Assembly: GCA_025175895.1 (NCBI GenBank)
Contig: CM046003.1
Coordinates: 44,014,335 to 44,078,334, forward strand
DNA from: Wurfbainia villosa
Taxonomy: Eukaryota > Streptophyta > Magnoliopsida > Zingiberales > Zingiberaceae
Reading direction: 5' to 3'
DNA length: 64,000 bases
Within the stretch, counting starts at the first letter, position 1. The number at the start of each line of letters is the position of its first letter. This document shows positions 46,269 to 59,400 of the stretch, in pieces. The notes beneath the pieces were generated by a model. It made no database searches. It was not told where the DNA came from and saw nothing but the letters and a program-made list of their open reading frames with translations. The translations under genes were made by a program, and so were the position numbers.

Positions 46269-47726
46269 TGATGTGAGCAAAACATATAGGGTTTTAGGAG
46301 TAGTTTTCACTCACATCTCATTACATTTTATGTTAGTTTCATGCATATGTCACTCTATTTTGCAATCATTTCCCATTTTCTGGTTCGAAGGTCTGCTCTT
46401 TGTACTTTTATGTGCAGGATAGCATTTCATGGGAAAACGGTGCATTTTTGGAGCAAAAATAGAGTAATTTGTAGAGCACGGACCTTAAGGAACATGCACT
46501 GGCCATGTCCCAAGACTTGGGCATGTTTCCGAAGCGAAACGGATCAAAATGGATGCTCTAGAAAAACACACGACTGTGCTTTTTTTTCCCAGCTCAATTT
46601 CCAGCCGAGATTTCACCTGTTTTCCAGTCTTGCACATGGCCGTGTGGCGGAGTCGCGAATTCAAAGAAATAGGGTTTTTCAAGCATTTATGGAATGCCAG
46701 AGTCGTCTCTATATATAGGAAACTCATCCAAGAGGCGAGGGATGATGAGGGAGCTACCTTAGGGCTCCCAAACCCTAGGGAGACACGACGGCTAGGACGA
46801 CACACCGAAGCCCTAAAAAGCTTCGGTAACTCACAGCGGGGAGGAGGAACGCCTCCGGAGGTCCACCACTTGCAATACAATGCCGGAGAGAAGATCACAA
46901 AGCATCGTATATCTCTATTTCTGTGCTTTACTTCTATTGTATTCAAACTTAAACATGTTTTGTGATTCTTCCTTCGTATTTATGGAGTAGTACTTTCGAT
47001 TCTAGGATTAGAGAGTAGCTTGTGTACATAAACAATATTGGTTCATATTAAATTCTGGCCAAAAGTTTGATTTGACAATTGATAGTTTCTCTCTATTATA
47101 TTTACATGTGTTTGACTTTCTTTTCACTATGCTTAGGCGATATGAGGTGGTGACAGCCCTCGAAATCTAAATTTAGGAGGTTTGATCCAAGGAACCTAGG
47201 GGTAAACCTGACCTCCCGTAACTGCGGGGAGAAGGGAGTGGTGGAATCGGAAACGGTCCACCGCAAGGATTGATTTGGCATCCTCGTACCCTCTATCCCA
47301 TCCTTTTGGGCGGAGGTAGCTCCTGGTGAATGCGGCAGCTCTGCGGGAGAGTGTATGATGTCTTTTCCCCAAAATCATAGGTAGACGTTTAGATGATGCC
47401 AATTGACAACATTGTTCTATGATACACAAGCGAAACTGAAGTCCTAGAATCGCCTTTTAAGAACCCGGCCCACTCTTTTCCTCCTCCATGTGACACCATA
47501 CAGAGTAGGGTCCACCGATAGTCCTCACCAACCGACTCTCTCAGAGATTTCATCTGAACAATCACAACCACTTAGTGTATTGGTATTCGAATCTCAGTCC
47601 CTGTGGGATCGATAAATCTTTATTACTTGATGACATCTGTGCACTTGCGGGCCTTGAGCGCGAGCGTGCACTTTGAGTCCACGATGATATCCGTCGTGAG
47701 ATTTGAGGTCGCACCCATGCACATCA
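46269..47726 (+). repeat. 3' LTR of B, complete
   Basis: 1,458 bp, TGATGTGAGC to GCACATCA. It provides the reference for the split 5' LTR. It contains TCTCTATATATAGG (46708-46721), a likely TATA region, also present in the left fragment. Gag of element A begins right after it. Confidence 0.92.
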
Positions 47727-47769
47727 TGACTCTTCTATCTTCTGATGTTAGCGTCAGAATTCTTCATTG

Positions 47770-48967
47770 GCCTTTGTTTGGGTAGCAATGAAGTCTTCCA
47801 TCATCAATTCTAGCCTAGACTTCTGTGGTTGTTGCTGCCCATTGCCCTGTTGTTGCCCATACCCTACTGATGATTAGAAGTTCCCTGAGTTATTTCGATA
47901 GGAAAAATTCAGGTGATTCTTCCATCTAGGATTGTAAGTACCGGAGTATGAGTTGTTGGGCCTTTGATTATAGTCCCCAACCACATCGACATACTCAATA
48001 TGCTCTTCTAAGCCACCCGACCCTCCATAGTGGTCCTCCCAATATGCTGCTGCTCCCTCTCCAAAGTCATTGGCCACACATGCAGAAACAGGATTTAAAG
48101 AGTCGAACCGTCTGCCAAGCACGTCCATCATCACTATTAGGTGGTCCACGAAGTTGACAGCATATCGTCCCGCTGCAGGAGCTGGGTGACTACGTTTGGA
48201 AGCCCATTTATGGTGGTTCTAGGCCACCTCTTCTATCAGCTCCTCTGCTTCCTCGATAGTCTTGTTCATTAGCGCTCCTCCTGCATCAGAATCGAGAGAC
48301 ATCTTTGTGGCGTACGTGTGGCGTACGTTAGCCCATTATAGAAGATGTGGATCACTAGCCACCTTTCTAGTCCATGGTGGGGGCATTGGTAGAGTAACCC
48401 CTTGTAGCGATCTCAGGCTTCAAATAGGGACTCCCCTTCCTTCTGATGGAAGCTCGTGATTAGATGGCGCATGTGAGCATTCTTTCTTGGTGGGAAGTAC
48501 TTGTTCAAAAATTGCTGCTCACACTGCTCCCATGTAGTAATTCTTCCCGATGGTAGGGAGTGAAGCCATGTCTTAGCCTTATCCCACAATGAGAAAGGGA
48601 ATAGGCTTAGGTGGATCGCATCGGCAGGGACCCCATTTATCTTCATTGTCGAGTCAATTTCTAAAAATGTCTCCAAGTGTTGGTTCGGGTCTTCAGTCAC
48701 AGCTCCCCCGAATTGACTCTGCTGGACCATATGTATAAGTGTTGATTTCAGCTCAAAGTTGTTTGTCAAAATGGATGGTCCAGCTATACTCGGCCTAAAT
48801 CCTCTAGCACTAGGGGTTGTGTAATCCCACAAAGGTCGGCTACCTATGTTCACCACAGGTGCAGCTTGGTCCTCCATCCTCTTTAGTTCAACTCTCCGCC
48901 GATGGTAGGTTCGTTCGATTTCTAGATCGATCGGAATCAAGCCTTCCGATCCTAGGTGTCTAAGCAT
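47770..48967 (-). pseudogene. Athila-like gag
   Basis: Starts at ATG 48967. The capsid-type domain is clear: FELKSTLIHMVQQSQFGG, LSLFPFSLWDKAKTWL and FLNKYFPP, followed by FHQKEGESLFEA. TGA (48415-48413) replaces a Trp codon, a second stop lies near 48220, and a frameshift between 48400 and 48150 coincides with a repeated ACGTACGCCACA. The C-terminal part has NPRWKNHLNFSY, typical of this gag. It is cut by B at its distal end. Confidence 0.88.
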
Positions 48968-49234
48968 ATGAAGAACTGAGCCACAAAATTAGGAGTATTA
49001 CCTAATGCTCAGAAATAAACTAATCTAGCTAACTAAATCAAATGAAGAAGAGCTAAAAAGAAAACATCGAACTACTGCTAAAATAAAAACTAATTCTAGA
49101 TTTGGAAAATCTAAAATGAAGTAAATACAGAAAATTAAATAAAAAATAACATAAATAAAATTAAAGCAAGTAAATAAATCTAACCTAAGTCCGATCCAAT
49201 TATCCACTTCTTGATTCGATATCAAATCAATCAG

Positions 49235-49252
49235 TCCCCGACAACGGTGCCA
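49235..49252 (-). other. PBS of A, tRNA-Asp type
   Basis: Minus-strand TGGCACCGTTGTCGGGGA, matching the B PBS except for two changes (GCACC for GCGCC and GTCGG for GCCGG). Confidence 0.85.
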
Positions 49253-49258
49253 AAAACT

Positions 49259-49996
49259 TGATGCACGCGAACGCAACCTCAAATCTCGCGATGGAGACCA
49301 TCGAGGACTCAAAGCGCATGCTTGTGCTCAACGCCTGCAAGTGCACGGGTATCGTCAAGTAATAATATATATTATAGATCCCACATGGACTAAGATTTGA
49401 GTACCTATCTATTCGGTGGGCGTTATTGTTCAGAAATCAATTCTAATGGTTGCGGTTCAGAGGGTTGTCAGCAGTCCTAACTCTAGTACGGTGTCACATG
49501 GAGGAAGAGAAGGGATGCTACAAGTCTTTAGATGGATTCTAGGATTTTGGTTTCGTTTGTGTGTCGCAGAACACTTTGTAAATTGGGTTATGTCTAGGTT
49601 CCTAGCTAAGGTTTTATGGAAAGGAACATCATACACTTCCCCGATGAGCCTTCGCATCTATTAGAAGTTAACTCTGCCATTACCAGGTCAACCCCTGGCC
49701 TAAGGATGGGATAGTCAGTATGAGGATGCAAAATCGATCCATGCGACGAGTCGAAAATGGGGTGTGTTTCCTACTCTATTGCATCCTTCTACCCACGGTT
49801 ACAGGAGACGAGGTCAACCCCTAGGTTCCTCCTTAATTCACCTAAATCTTTGATATGAGGGTTGTCACCCCTCGTATCGGCTAAGCACAGTGACTAGAAA
49901 ACCAAAACAATAGCTATAGATCTAACCAAACACCAATTTGAAAATATAGATTCAAGAATGAAAAGATATTTGAACCAACATGTTCTAACTCAACAC
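49259..49996 (-). repeat. partial 5' LTR of A
   Basis: Minus-strand LTR ending ...GTGCATCA. Similar to B's LTR near the end (compare CCTCGTATCGGCTAAGCAC at 49867-49885 with the B LTR near 42590). The upstream part would lie right of D, outside the window. Confidence 0.75.
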
Positions 49997-52250
49997 TGTT
50001 AGTAATATATGAGAGATGTCCTAAGGCAATCGCCTTATGTTTGAACCATTTATATGATAAATTAAGATTCACTATTTGAGTATACATGTTTTCATGTATT
50101 TGATTAGATCTTAAACTTATTTACTGAATGTCCACTATGCGATTCACAGCATGAGAGAATTTATGATTGGATCACAACTAGTGAGTATCTCTACATGTGT
50201 CATTGTGATGTATCGAAATTATCCCTAGTCAATGAATTGATGAATTTGGACACCATCAATTCTGTCGAGACTAGCACGACGTATACTCCTTGGTGTATCC
50301 AAGCAGGTGATTCTCACTGGCTGGAGACATTGTGATGTCCGGAGTTAATCGTGGATGCTAGTTATGGTAACTAGTTCATTGGAGTGACCAGCCATAAGAC
50401 TTCATATGGTTCTCTACATATATAGATATGTCAATGAAGTTCTTACTGCATCTTAAGTGCGATGTTCCTTTGACTTGCGCTATTCAAGTCATCTTGGTCA
50501 TGAAGACTTATGCTTTGACATCTTAAGCAAGCATCTCTGAGGAGATGTGAACCCGGGATGATTAGGTATAAGTCGAAGTGATCGAAGGTGTTTGAATAGC
50601 CTATAAAGGATTCACCACTCCTTGCGAGGAGATGTATACCCATGGCCTCTCGTCGGATTGTTACTAAAGTCTTTGGCCAAAGCATTACATGTTTAGAGTA
50701 AGGTACTCTAGGGTACATGTGCAGTAACTAGAATCCGTAGGACGAGGAAATGATACTTGGGCTAGGTGTGACGTAGTCAACCTAGTGGGGACTGACACTA
50801 TAGACCATGTTCTGAACCAAGTGGGTATAAGATGCATGAAGGGAATGGGGCACGATTCATTGTAGCTTCTGAAGGGTTTCAGAAATAGTTCTGGATCAAC
50901 CGTTGATCTTTTCAGTTAATTGGGGATCTTGATGTACTACTAGGTGCCACTCATGATCGTTCTATAATTATGGTTAATTATAGACGGCCAACATAAACCG
51001 AGAACCTATTTGGTCACACGCATAATGAGCGTAATCTGAAGGATTTAAAACGAGCTTGAGAATGAGATTCTCACATCGAGAGAAACTATGTTTGGTTGGA
51101 CCAAACAAGGAGCGAACATGAAATTGTTTCAGTCGCATTGGAAGCATGGATGGGTCGTGTCTTTTGAAGACATGATGAATGAACCAAATTAGTTTGGTTC
51201 TAATCCAATGGTGGAAAAATAAACCAAACGGGTTTGGTTTGTTTTAAATGAATGAACCAAAGTTGGTTCGGTTCGTTTTAACTTAAAATAGACCAACGCG
51301 GTTTGGCTTATTTTAACTTAAGTTATTAGAGCGGGTTTGGGTTTTGGTTATGAACCAATAACCGCTAGGAGATGGTTTATTAATGGTCAAGAAACATGTG
51401 CTCTATAAAAGCGCGATTAGAGGTTGGAGAGCCCTAAGGGTTTTTGGTATTTTTGGAAAATCTTTTCCTCTCCTCCTCTTCTCCTCTTCTTGTCGGCGCC
51501 CAACTTCTTACCTCCTCCCACCACTGCCCAAGCTCCACTAGTTGGCATCCAGCAGCTACCGTCCTCCCCACCTGTCAGCGTCTAGCTACTGTCGGAGGAG
51601 CTCCGGTGATCTTCCTTGGCTCCAATGATAAGGTGAGCACCAAAGCTTTCCTTATTTGGTCGGCACAAGTTCTCCACCAAAGCTGTCCAGTTTTCTGGAC
51701 AATTTGTTTCCTTCTTGTAGGAGCATTGTTTGGACGACGTTTGGAGCTCCGACAATGGTAACCTTATCGGGGATTCGATCTCCAGTAATCCTCATAGGTG
51801 GAGGACGAAGGATTCGTCAAACGGTTGATGAACCTCTTTGGAGAAGCGAGTTTTGGGGACTCATTTTTGAATCTAAATTTTTGATTCAGATTGTGATATG
51901 CTCTCGATCACATCATCTTCGACACAAGGCTAGTGACTCGTACGAAGATGAGGCTCGTGGATTTGTGAAGCCATCCCGACGATACTCGACGTGGATATGG
52001 ATAGAGGCAATTCTAGCGAGAGTCATTCCAGTTGATGCCTTTTCCACTGCACGTGATACGTCAGGTATACCTAGAATAAATTCCTTTTATTGTAAAATTT
52101 GAAACTACGATTATGTCTACACATGTACTATGCATGTGTGTGGTATGTGTATTGTAATAAATTAGATTTATATCCTTTTATTTCTTTCGTTGTGCACATG
52201 TTTACGAAACATGTTCGAACACACACTCGCACAGTGTCGGAAACCCAACA
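49997..52250 (+). repeat. 5' LTR of D
   Basis: Ends AAACCCAACA at 52250, one base before the PBS. The start is inferred at TGTTAGTAAT because TGTT mirrors the terminal AACA; starts at 50010 or 50017 are also possible. It contains TATAAAAG (51404-51411). Short open frames (51444-52102) are in LTR sequence and not genes. Confidence 0.75.
51404..51411 (+). promoter_or_regulatory. LTR TATA box (D)
   Basis: TATAAAAG in the context GTGCTCTATAAAAGCGCG. It is the only strong TATA box in the LTR and would start transcription near 51435. Confidence 0.6.
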
Positions 52251-52251
52251 A

Positions 52252-52267
52252 TGGTATCAGAGCCCAG
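52252..52267 (+). other. PBS of D
   Basis: TGGTATCAGAGCCCAG matches the initiator tRNA-Met complement one base after the LTR end. Confidence 0.92.
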
Positions 52268-52271
52268 GTTG

Positions 52272-53460
52272 TGTTTCAACATAATTATAAAATTATTTTA
52301 TGATAGTCGTAATTGTATTTATGGAAATTTTCTACTTTTGTAAAGTTAGAAGTATTTATGGAAAATTTTCTAATTTTGGAAAGTCTAGCAGTATTTATGG
52401 AAATCTTCTACTTTTGGAAAGTTAGAAGTATTTATGGAAATTAACATTTTCCATAAATAAAATATTTGATTAGATTTGGAAATTTATTTTCTAATTTAAT
52501 CATGATTTGATTTGGGAATCAAATCTTAAATATATTTTATTTCCATAAATAGTTTTGACAATTTAGGAATTTTTTTTCCTAAATTAAAGTTGACTTTCCT
52601 TAATCAACACTTTCCATAAATAAAATATGTGATTAGATTTGGAAATTTATTTCCTAATTTAATCATGATTTGATTTGGAGAATCAAATCTCAAACATATT
52701 TTATTTCCATAAATAGTTATGACATACAAGGAAATTTTTGTACATGTCATAATTGTATGTCATGTAATTGCATTAGATGCATATTATTATATTATGTGTG
52801 TCGTGACATGTAGATATATGTCATATATGTGATGCCATATAGATAATAGTTATTTGCATGCAAAGAGGATGAGACATAAAACCCTTACTCAATATTAAAG
52901 CCTACATCTTCCATTAATATGGTTAGAACCAGAGTTCTATTTCCTATTTGGGTTGTTGGACTCTCTCGAAGCCTGGCTCGAACCTGAACATGTTCAAACC
53001 ATGGAATAATTTAATACTAATATGGTAAGAGTCAGAGGTCAATCGTTAGCTTTGATTGTTGGACTCTCTCCAAGTCAAGCTAATTGGTTGAATGCGCTCT
53101 AACCATATTAAAACTATTTCTCGATTAATGGGTTGGCTTTAACCTAGAGCATTGACTTGTTGGACTCTCTCCAAGGTCGATGTGAAGGGAGGTGAAGTTG
53201 GGTGTTATGCATATGATGCATACTTGTTAATGAGTTAACAACCCGATGTATTTGTGAACATTCAATTAGTTGATAGCACATTGTGATAGTTGCTTATATG
53301 TGATTGCAATTGGTATATTTGATACCTACCATTGTAGCTATGAATGGCTTGTTGGACTCTCTCAAAGGTTGTTTATATCTATGTTGGATATTAGCCCATT
53401 CGGAGATGGACCTATGATCTCCCGAAGTGATTTTGGGGTTTTTGAAATTCGAAAAAATGA
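52272..53460 (+). repeat. repeat-rich leader of D
   Basis: Three structures are visible. TATTTATGGAAA with TTCTAMTTTTGGAAAG repeats several times (52317-52440). A ~110-bp block is duplicated (52450-52560 and 52613-52722). GTTGGACTCTCTC recurs at 52955, 53058, 53159 and 53351, about 100 bp apart. No protein is encoded. The arrangement could be a leader with structural or packaging roles; this is inference. Confidence 0.75.
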
Positions 53461-53574
53461 ATGAGATTTTGTAAATGTATGTTGATGCATTTTAAAATCA
53501 TTTTTTCATATATGCTTGATTTGTATTTCTAGTTTAATCACTTGATCATGATGTCTTTGAATTTGCCTCTATTT

Positions 53575-54324
53575 AGGATTCGAATAAATTAACTGGGCTG
53601 AACTTCTTGGACTGGCTTAGAAACTTGAGAATTATTCTCAAGGATTCAGTTACGTATTGCTATCGCTTGTGTGTAATACCAACCTCTTAGATCACAGTAT
53701 TATAGCTCAAGACTAATTGTTCTTATCGAAACATGTGAGTGATTACGAACAAGTGAGTTGCATCATGCTGGCGATGGTACCATTCAGCAACATGAGCATA
53801 TGGATGCTCATACCATAGTCCTTCATCTTTATGAGTTGTTTGATGAGCAAGTGAGATTCGAAAGGTTCGAAGTCTCCAAGCTCCTCTTCACCTCTGAGAT
53901 GCAAGAAGGTTCATCTGTTATACTGCTCAATATGCTAAAGACTGTGGAGCCTTCTGTGAAGCATGAGCAGGGGACGATGTTGTTAGTTGATTCCTCGAAG
54001 AAAGGTTCTAAGAGAAAGTCAAAGGAACAATAGAAGGGGAAGAAGAAAAAGGCTAAAAAGGCAGAACCAGCTCAAAAGGGCACTTGCCATCATTATGGCA
54101 AGGAGGTCCATTGGCGAAGAAACTGCAAGATTTATCTTGAGTCCGTGAAGAAGAATAAGGCATCAGATGCCCCATTTTCTTCAGATATCTTCGTTATTGA
54201 TTGTCATTCTATTTCCTCAGACACTTGGATATTGGATACTGGGTGTGGCTCACATATATGTAATGACATACATGGGCTAAGAAATAGAAGAAGACTCGTC
54301 AAGAGAGAGTCAAATTTACGTGTT
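53575..54324 (+). pseudogene. D gag and protease remnant
   Basis: The copia gag start (NKLTGLNFLDWLRNLRIIL, near 53585) is followed by frameshifts and an apparent deletion. A late gag segment (53758-54033) and a lysine-rich stretch lead to a zinc knuckle in which the second Cys is Tyr (CHHYGKEVHWRRNC, near 54085). The protease motif WILDTGCGSH is at about 54226-54255. Interrupted by E at 54330. Confidence 0.82.
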
Positions 54325-54329
54325 GGGAA

Positions 54330-55699
54330 TGTTGGATCGAAAGTGTCGCTAGAGGGGGGGGTGAATAGCGATACGGTGTCGTTAAAAAAAAACTTTTGCA
54401 ATAAGTAAAAAGCAAGTAGAGAGTGCACAGCGGAAATATAAAGTAGACAAGATATTTTTACGTGGTTCACAATCTTTCGATTGCTAATCCACGGCCCTAG
54501 TGATCCTTGATCACGTACGGAGGGCAATTCACTAAAACCACTCCTCCTCGTTGGAAGTAGGAGCAACGATCACAAAAAGAAATCAAGGCAAAGGGACACT
54601 CCCCCTTTCCTTGTTACGATTAAAGCACAAAGACAATTTAAAGAAGTAGAACTTAAATAAATATACCGACAACTCTTATAAGTAGAAGATGTAGCTTTCG
54701 TTGTCGGCGGCACTTCGTCGTAGCAAATGTGAGTAGTAGTAGCGGCGCGCTGAGCGTGTTGAAGCTCTTGATTTCTTATCTTTTTGCTTGGCGTGAACAT
54801 GTCTATTTATGGATATTGATCTATGAATTTAGACATAGGTAGTGTCAAGGTGAGGTTCTTATCCCCAAGTCTTGCTCATCCACATCCTTTTGCGCCAACT
54901 CAAGGATGAGGTGCTTCATCCAACCACCTTGTGCCACAACTCAAGGATGAGGTGCTCATCCAACCACCTTGTGCCACCTCAAGGAGGCCTTCACGCCAAC
55001 TTGTTGGAGCCATCTAACTTGTGCCACATCATGGGAGCCAACCATCTTGTGCCAACTCTCCTCATTTTGGGCGCCCAAGCTTGATGGTGGTTTGCCAACC
55101 ATCTTGTGCCAACTCACCTCATTTTGGGCGTCCAACTTGATGATGGTTTGGATGTCCACCTTGATGCCACATCACCTAATTTTGGGGTCCAAGCTTGGTG
55201 ATGGTTTGGATGTCCACCTTGATGCCACATCACCCTTTGTACCAAAACACGAGTCAAGTCCAAATTCACCCCCTTGAAATTGAGCTCTTCTCGAAATTTG
55301 GAACTAGACCGGGATTGGTGTAGTAGGCATTTGGTCAAAGGGTTTTGGAATACAAGTTAGCTTAAAATATAAAGTACGATGGTTCTAACTAACCGATCTC
55401 GACCTAGACCTTCCATTGGAGGTATTGGGTCGGATCTACGCTGCGTCCTTGCTTGCCGGCTTTCCACGAGCTTACCTTGTAGCCTCGCTTAGGTCTTCAC
55501 CCGAGTACCTCGGCTTCCTCCGAAATCCTCTGGCGTTGCCCGACCACCTCGGTTCCCACCGGGTGTCGCAGACCTTCCGCTCAACTTTAGCATTTCTGCA
55601 CACTTAATTGAGCTCGTAAGATAACAAATATACTCTTAACTATTGAGCCTTTTGCCATAATCAAAATATCGGTTCGACTTTGGTGCCCCTTGCGCAACA
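54330..55699 (-). repeat. 3' LTR of E
   Basis: 1,370 bp, TGTTGGATCG to TTGCGCAACA. U3 contains repeated GGATGAGGTGCTTCATCCAA-like and TTGTGCCAACTC-like blocks (54880-55220), just upstream of an ATAAATA motif (about 54813) in transcription order. The partner LTR ends CACTGCACCAACA, so this end has changed. Confidence 0.92.
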
Positions 55700-55715
55700 A
55701 TCTCCCCCTTTTTGA

Positions 55716-56087
55716 TTCATGGCAAACCGACACAAAAGTTAAGGAAAAATTAAGCTAGCATAATGATTAAGCATGAATGAGCTAGCATAAAGATTAAATA
55801 TGAATGAGCTAGCATAATGATTAAATATGAATGAGAAATATTATTGTTTCAAGTTCTCCCCTTTGAGGTAACCTCCCCCTTGACCGAAGGTGAGTTCTTG
55901 AAAAATAATTTTTACTCCCCCTTAATAGTTGCTTAAGTAATAGGAATTACTTAATATAAAAGGTAATAATTTTGTTTACCCCTTTAATTTTGGTTAATTT
56001 TGGTTACTTTTGTGACTTTCTCCCCCTTTTGCCTTAACTCAAAAAGTTTGTAAATATATTTTAGGGTTTGTAAGTCCAAGCAAGTTC

Positions 56088-56153
<66 letters not shown>

Positions 56154-56493
56154 TAAATAATAATAAGCTTGAAAATATGTTCATCTAAAATGTACAACTC
56201 CGGTTGGACTTGATTGATATAGAATGATCAATAAGTCTTGAAGGAGTTGATTAATTTTAAATAATTATACTCCATGGTTCATATCGATGCACTGAATCTA
56301 CATCTGGAACCAGGAGTAAGGTCCTAACATCTCACGCCCGTCTACGGGGCTAAGTACACAAACACATTAGTCCTATGTGTTGTGAGATGTGTTGGCTCCT
56401 TAAATCTATAGGTATATGATTTCTAAGGTAAGACTTAGGCTAATTTCATAAAAAGAAGCAAAAATAGAGTACATATATAGAAAAATTTAAATC
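55716..56493 (-). other. E 3' untranslated region with (AT)n
   Basis: Noncoding. About 30 AT dinucleotides occupy 56091-56150. The rest is AT-rich with no recognised motif. Confidence 0.7.
56091..56150. repeat. (AT)n microsatellite
   Basis: Uninterrupted run of AT from 56091 to 56150. It is likely length-variable and hard to sequence accurately. Confidence 0.95.
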
Positions 56494-59400
56494 CTACTCT
56501 ATTACGCACATACCTAACTTTCGTCTTAATAAACTAAATTCGGCTTCGGGTAGTGGTTTGGTGAAGATGTCCGCTAGGTTTGATTTGGACTCAACATACT
56601 CTAGTTGTATAGTTCCATTAGTTACATGTTCCCTAATGAAGTGGTGTTTAACTTCTATATGTTTTGTCCTAGAATGACATATTGGATTTTTAGTTAAGTT
56701 AATTGAACTGATGTTATCTATGTAGGTTTTAATGTTGTTAAAGATTAAGCTAAAGTCTTGGAGAGTGTGCTTCATCCACAGGGGTGAGAGACACACTCAC
56801 CCATCGCATAGCGTATTCGGCTTCGGTGGTAGATAAGGCAACGCAATGTCGCTTCCTCTTGCACCAACTCACTAGACTCGAGCGAGGATTTGACAACAAC
56901 CACTCGTGCTCTTTCTATCGAGTTTACTACGGCATAGTCGAGTCGGATAGCCGATTAGATTAAACTCGGTAGATCTAGGGTACCAAATACCTACGTTTAG
57001 CGTGCCCTTTAGATATCTAAGGATACGCTTGACTAGGGTTAGGTGAGACTCCTTGCACAGGTTTGTAACCTTGCGCACATACTTACGAATAAAATGTCGG
57101 GTCATTCATGTTAAGTATAGGAGACTTCCTATTGCGCTCTATAGTATTTTAGGTCAACGGGTTTTCCTTCTACATCTTCGTTTATATTAACATTAGTTGC
57201 TATAGGTGTATTAATTATTTTAGCATCTTGCATTCCAAATCGATTTATTAAGTCCTTAGTATATTTTTTTTGATGTAAATATATTCCATCTTTAGTTTGT
57301 TTAATTTGTAAACCTAAGAAGAAACTTAACTCTCCTACTAAATTCATTTCAAATTCACTTTCCATAAGTGAGATGAATTCGCTTAGCAGATCGAGTTGGT
57401 AGTTCCAAAAATTATATCATCTACATAGATTTGGGCTATAAAGATTTCTTTTCCTACGGTTTTCTGAATAAGGTTGGGTCGACTAAACCTTGGTTGAATC
57501 CTTTGGACTTAAGATAGATCGAAAGCCTTTCGTACCAAGCTCTTGGGGCTTGTTTGAGTCCATATAGGGCTTTCTTAAGTCTAAGGACATGGTCGTTTAT
57601 CTAGATTTTCGAATCCGGGAGGTTGGTAGCGTAAACTTCTTCCTTAATGTATCCATTCAAAAATGCTGACTTGACATCCATTTGAAACAATTTAAAACCT
57701 CGATGTGCAGATATGCTAACAACATTCGGATGGACTCTAGTCTTGCTACGGGCGTAGGTCTCATCGTAATCTAAACCTTCGACTTGACTAAACCCTTTGC
57801 GACTAACCTAGCTTTATTTCTAACTACTTCACCTTTATCATCAAGTTTATTTGAAATACCCACCTTGTTCCAATAATTGATTTTTCTTTAGGTGGTGGTA
57901 CTAATTCCCTTCATTTCTAGTGAATTGAGCTAGCTCTTCTTGCATAGCAATAATCCAAATCGGGATCAAGAAGTGCTTGTTCAATAGTTTTGGGTTCGAT
58001 TTTGGAAATTAACGAGATTTGACTAATGTTTGTATGAAGCTCTAGTTCGAACCCTAAATTTGGATCACCTATAACTTGATTGATAGGATGACTTGGGTTA
58101 GGGTCATCTATCACTTGGTCGATAGGATGACTTGGGTTAGGACGAGATTCAAGTTTAAGATCAGAGTCGGGTTTGCTATAAGTTGATTTGCTAGTTGGTT
58201 TTGTTAAGGATTGAGCGGGTTCGTGTCCTTAAATCGAAAACTATATTAATGGTTTCTTCGACTCTAAGAGTGTCGTGATTGTATACCCTATAAGCTCTCT
58301 TGGTGGTTGAGTATCCTAGAAAGGTTCCAGATGGAGGTTTTGGATTTGAATTTCCTAGGTAATCCTTAGTGTTTAAGATATGTACCTTGCATCCAAATAC
58401 CTAAAGTATTTGATGTTGGTATTTTATCGTGATAAATCTCGTACGAGGACTTTTGGTGCCTCTTTACCATAAGGATCCTATTTTGGACATAGCAAGTCGT
58501 ACTAACGGCCTCTGCCCAAAATCTATCGGGTAGGTTATACTCGTTTAACATTGTCCTAGCGGCTTCTTGTAGGGTTCTATTTTTCCGTTCGACTAACCCA
58601 TTTTGTTGTGGGGTTCTAGGACATGAAAACTCATGGTGGTATCCGCTTTAGGTTCACAATCTGTAAACTGTGGTTTTCGAATTCACCACCATGATCGCTT
58701 CTTTAAACTTAAGGTTCTTTTGATTTTCGATTAACCTACAAAGATTGATTAGTTGGTCTAGGGTATCATTTTTATGTTTGATAAACCTAACCCAAGTAAA
58801 TCTAGAATAGTCGTCAATTATGACTAAGCAAAATTGACTACCATTGAGTGACTTAGCTCCATGTGAATCAAATAGATCCATGTGTAGGAGCTCAAGAACA
58901 CTTTTGTTCGTTCTTGATTAGTTAATTGATGTTGTGTCCTAGATTGTTTACCTTGTTGACAAGCATTACATATTTTATTATCCAAGTTGTTTAGTTTAGG
59001 CAAACCTATAACCAAGCCACTCTGACTCATCTTGTGGGCCGAGTCTTGGAGTGCGCAGTGTCCGAGTCTTCTGTCATAACCAAGATTCCTCTTGCTGTGT
59101 CATAAGACACTTGGTTGAGGAGTTGGGTAAATTTATTGTGTAGATGTTGCTATTCCTAGTTCCTTTAAGTATTATTTTAGATGTTGCATTTATCTTGATT
59201 ACGCATTCATTTTCTAGAAATATGACCTTATAATTGTTATCACACAATTGGCTTACACTAAGTAAATTATATTGAAAGTTTTCTACTAATAAGACATTTT
59301 GAATTGTAAAGTTAGAGTTGAGCTCAATATCACCTGATCCGATGATTTTGAGCTTGCCGTTATTTCCGAAGGCTACCGATCCTTGTCGTTTGAATCGTAA

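Larger units (their letters stand above)
4923..47726 (+). mobile_element. Athila-like Ty3/gypsy derivative B, interrupted
   Basis: B is reconstructed from separated pieces: part of its 5' LTR (4923-5503 and 42586-43181), a tRNA-Asp-type PBS (43188-43205), a gag-like frame (43371-44417), a coiled-coil frame (44938-45141), a polypurine tract (46257-46268) and a complete 3' LTR (46269-47726). The two 5' LTR pieces match consecutive parts of the 3' LTR, meeting at 47129/47130, so C2 (5504-42580) inserted exactly there. The first ~280 bp of the 5' LTR should lie left of C1, outside the window. I see no protease, RT or integrase, so B is non-autonomous or deleted. It appears inserted in gag of element A. 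Confidence 0.85.
47727..49996 (-). mobile_element. Athila-like element A, 5' part
   Basis: Minus-strand fragment with a partial LTR (49259-49996), PBS (49235-49252) and gag (48967 to about 47770). B ends exactly at 47726 inside A's gag, so B inserted into A. A's LTR is cut on the right by D. A and B share PBS type and LTR-end sequence (ATGCACGCG, GTGCGCATC on the opposite strand), so they are relatives. Confidence 0.82.

Noticed and set aside
46485..46946. minus-strand frame conserved at 5006-5320
   Set aside because: Both copies lie in the same B LTR sequence; conservation is that of the DNA, not of a protein.
52252..52267. possible tRNA gene fragment
   Set aside because: TGGTATCAGAGCC sequences here and at the other elements are primer-binding sites next to LTR ends. 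No cloverleaf surrounds them.
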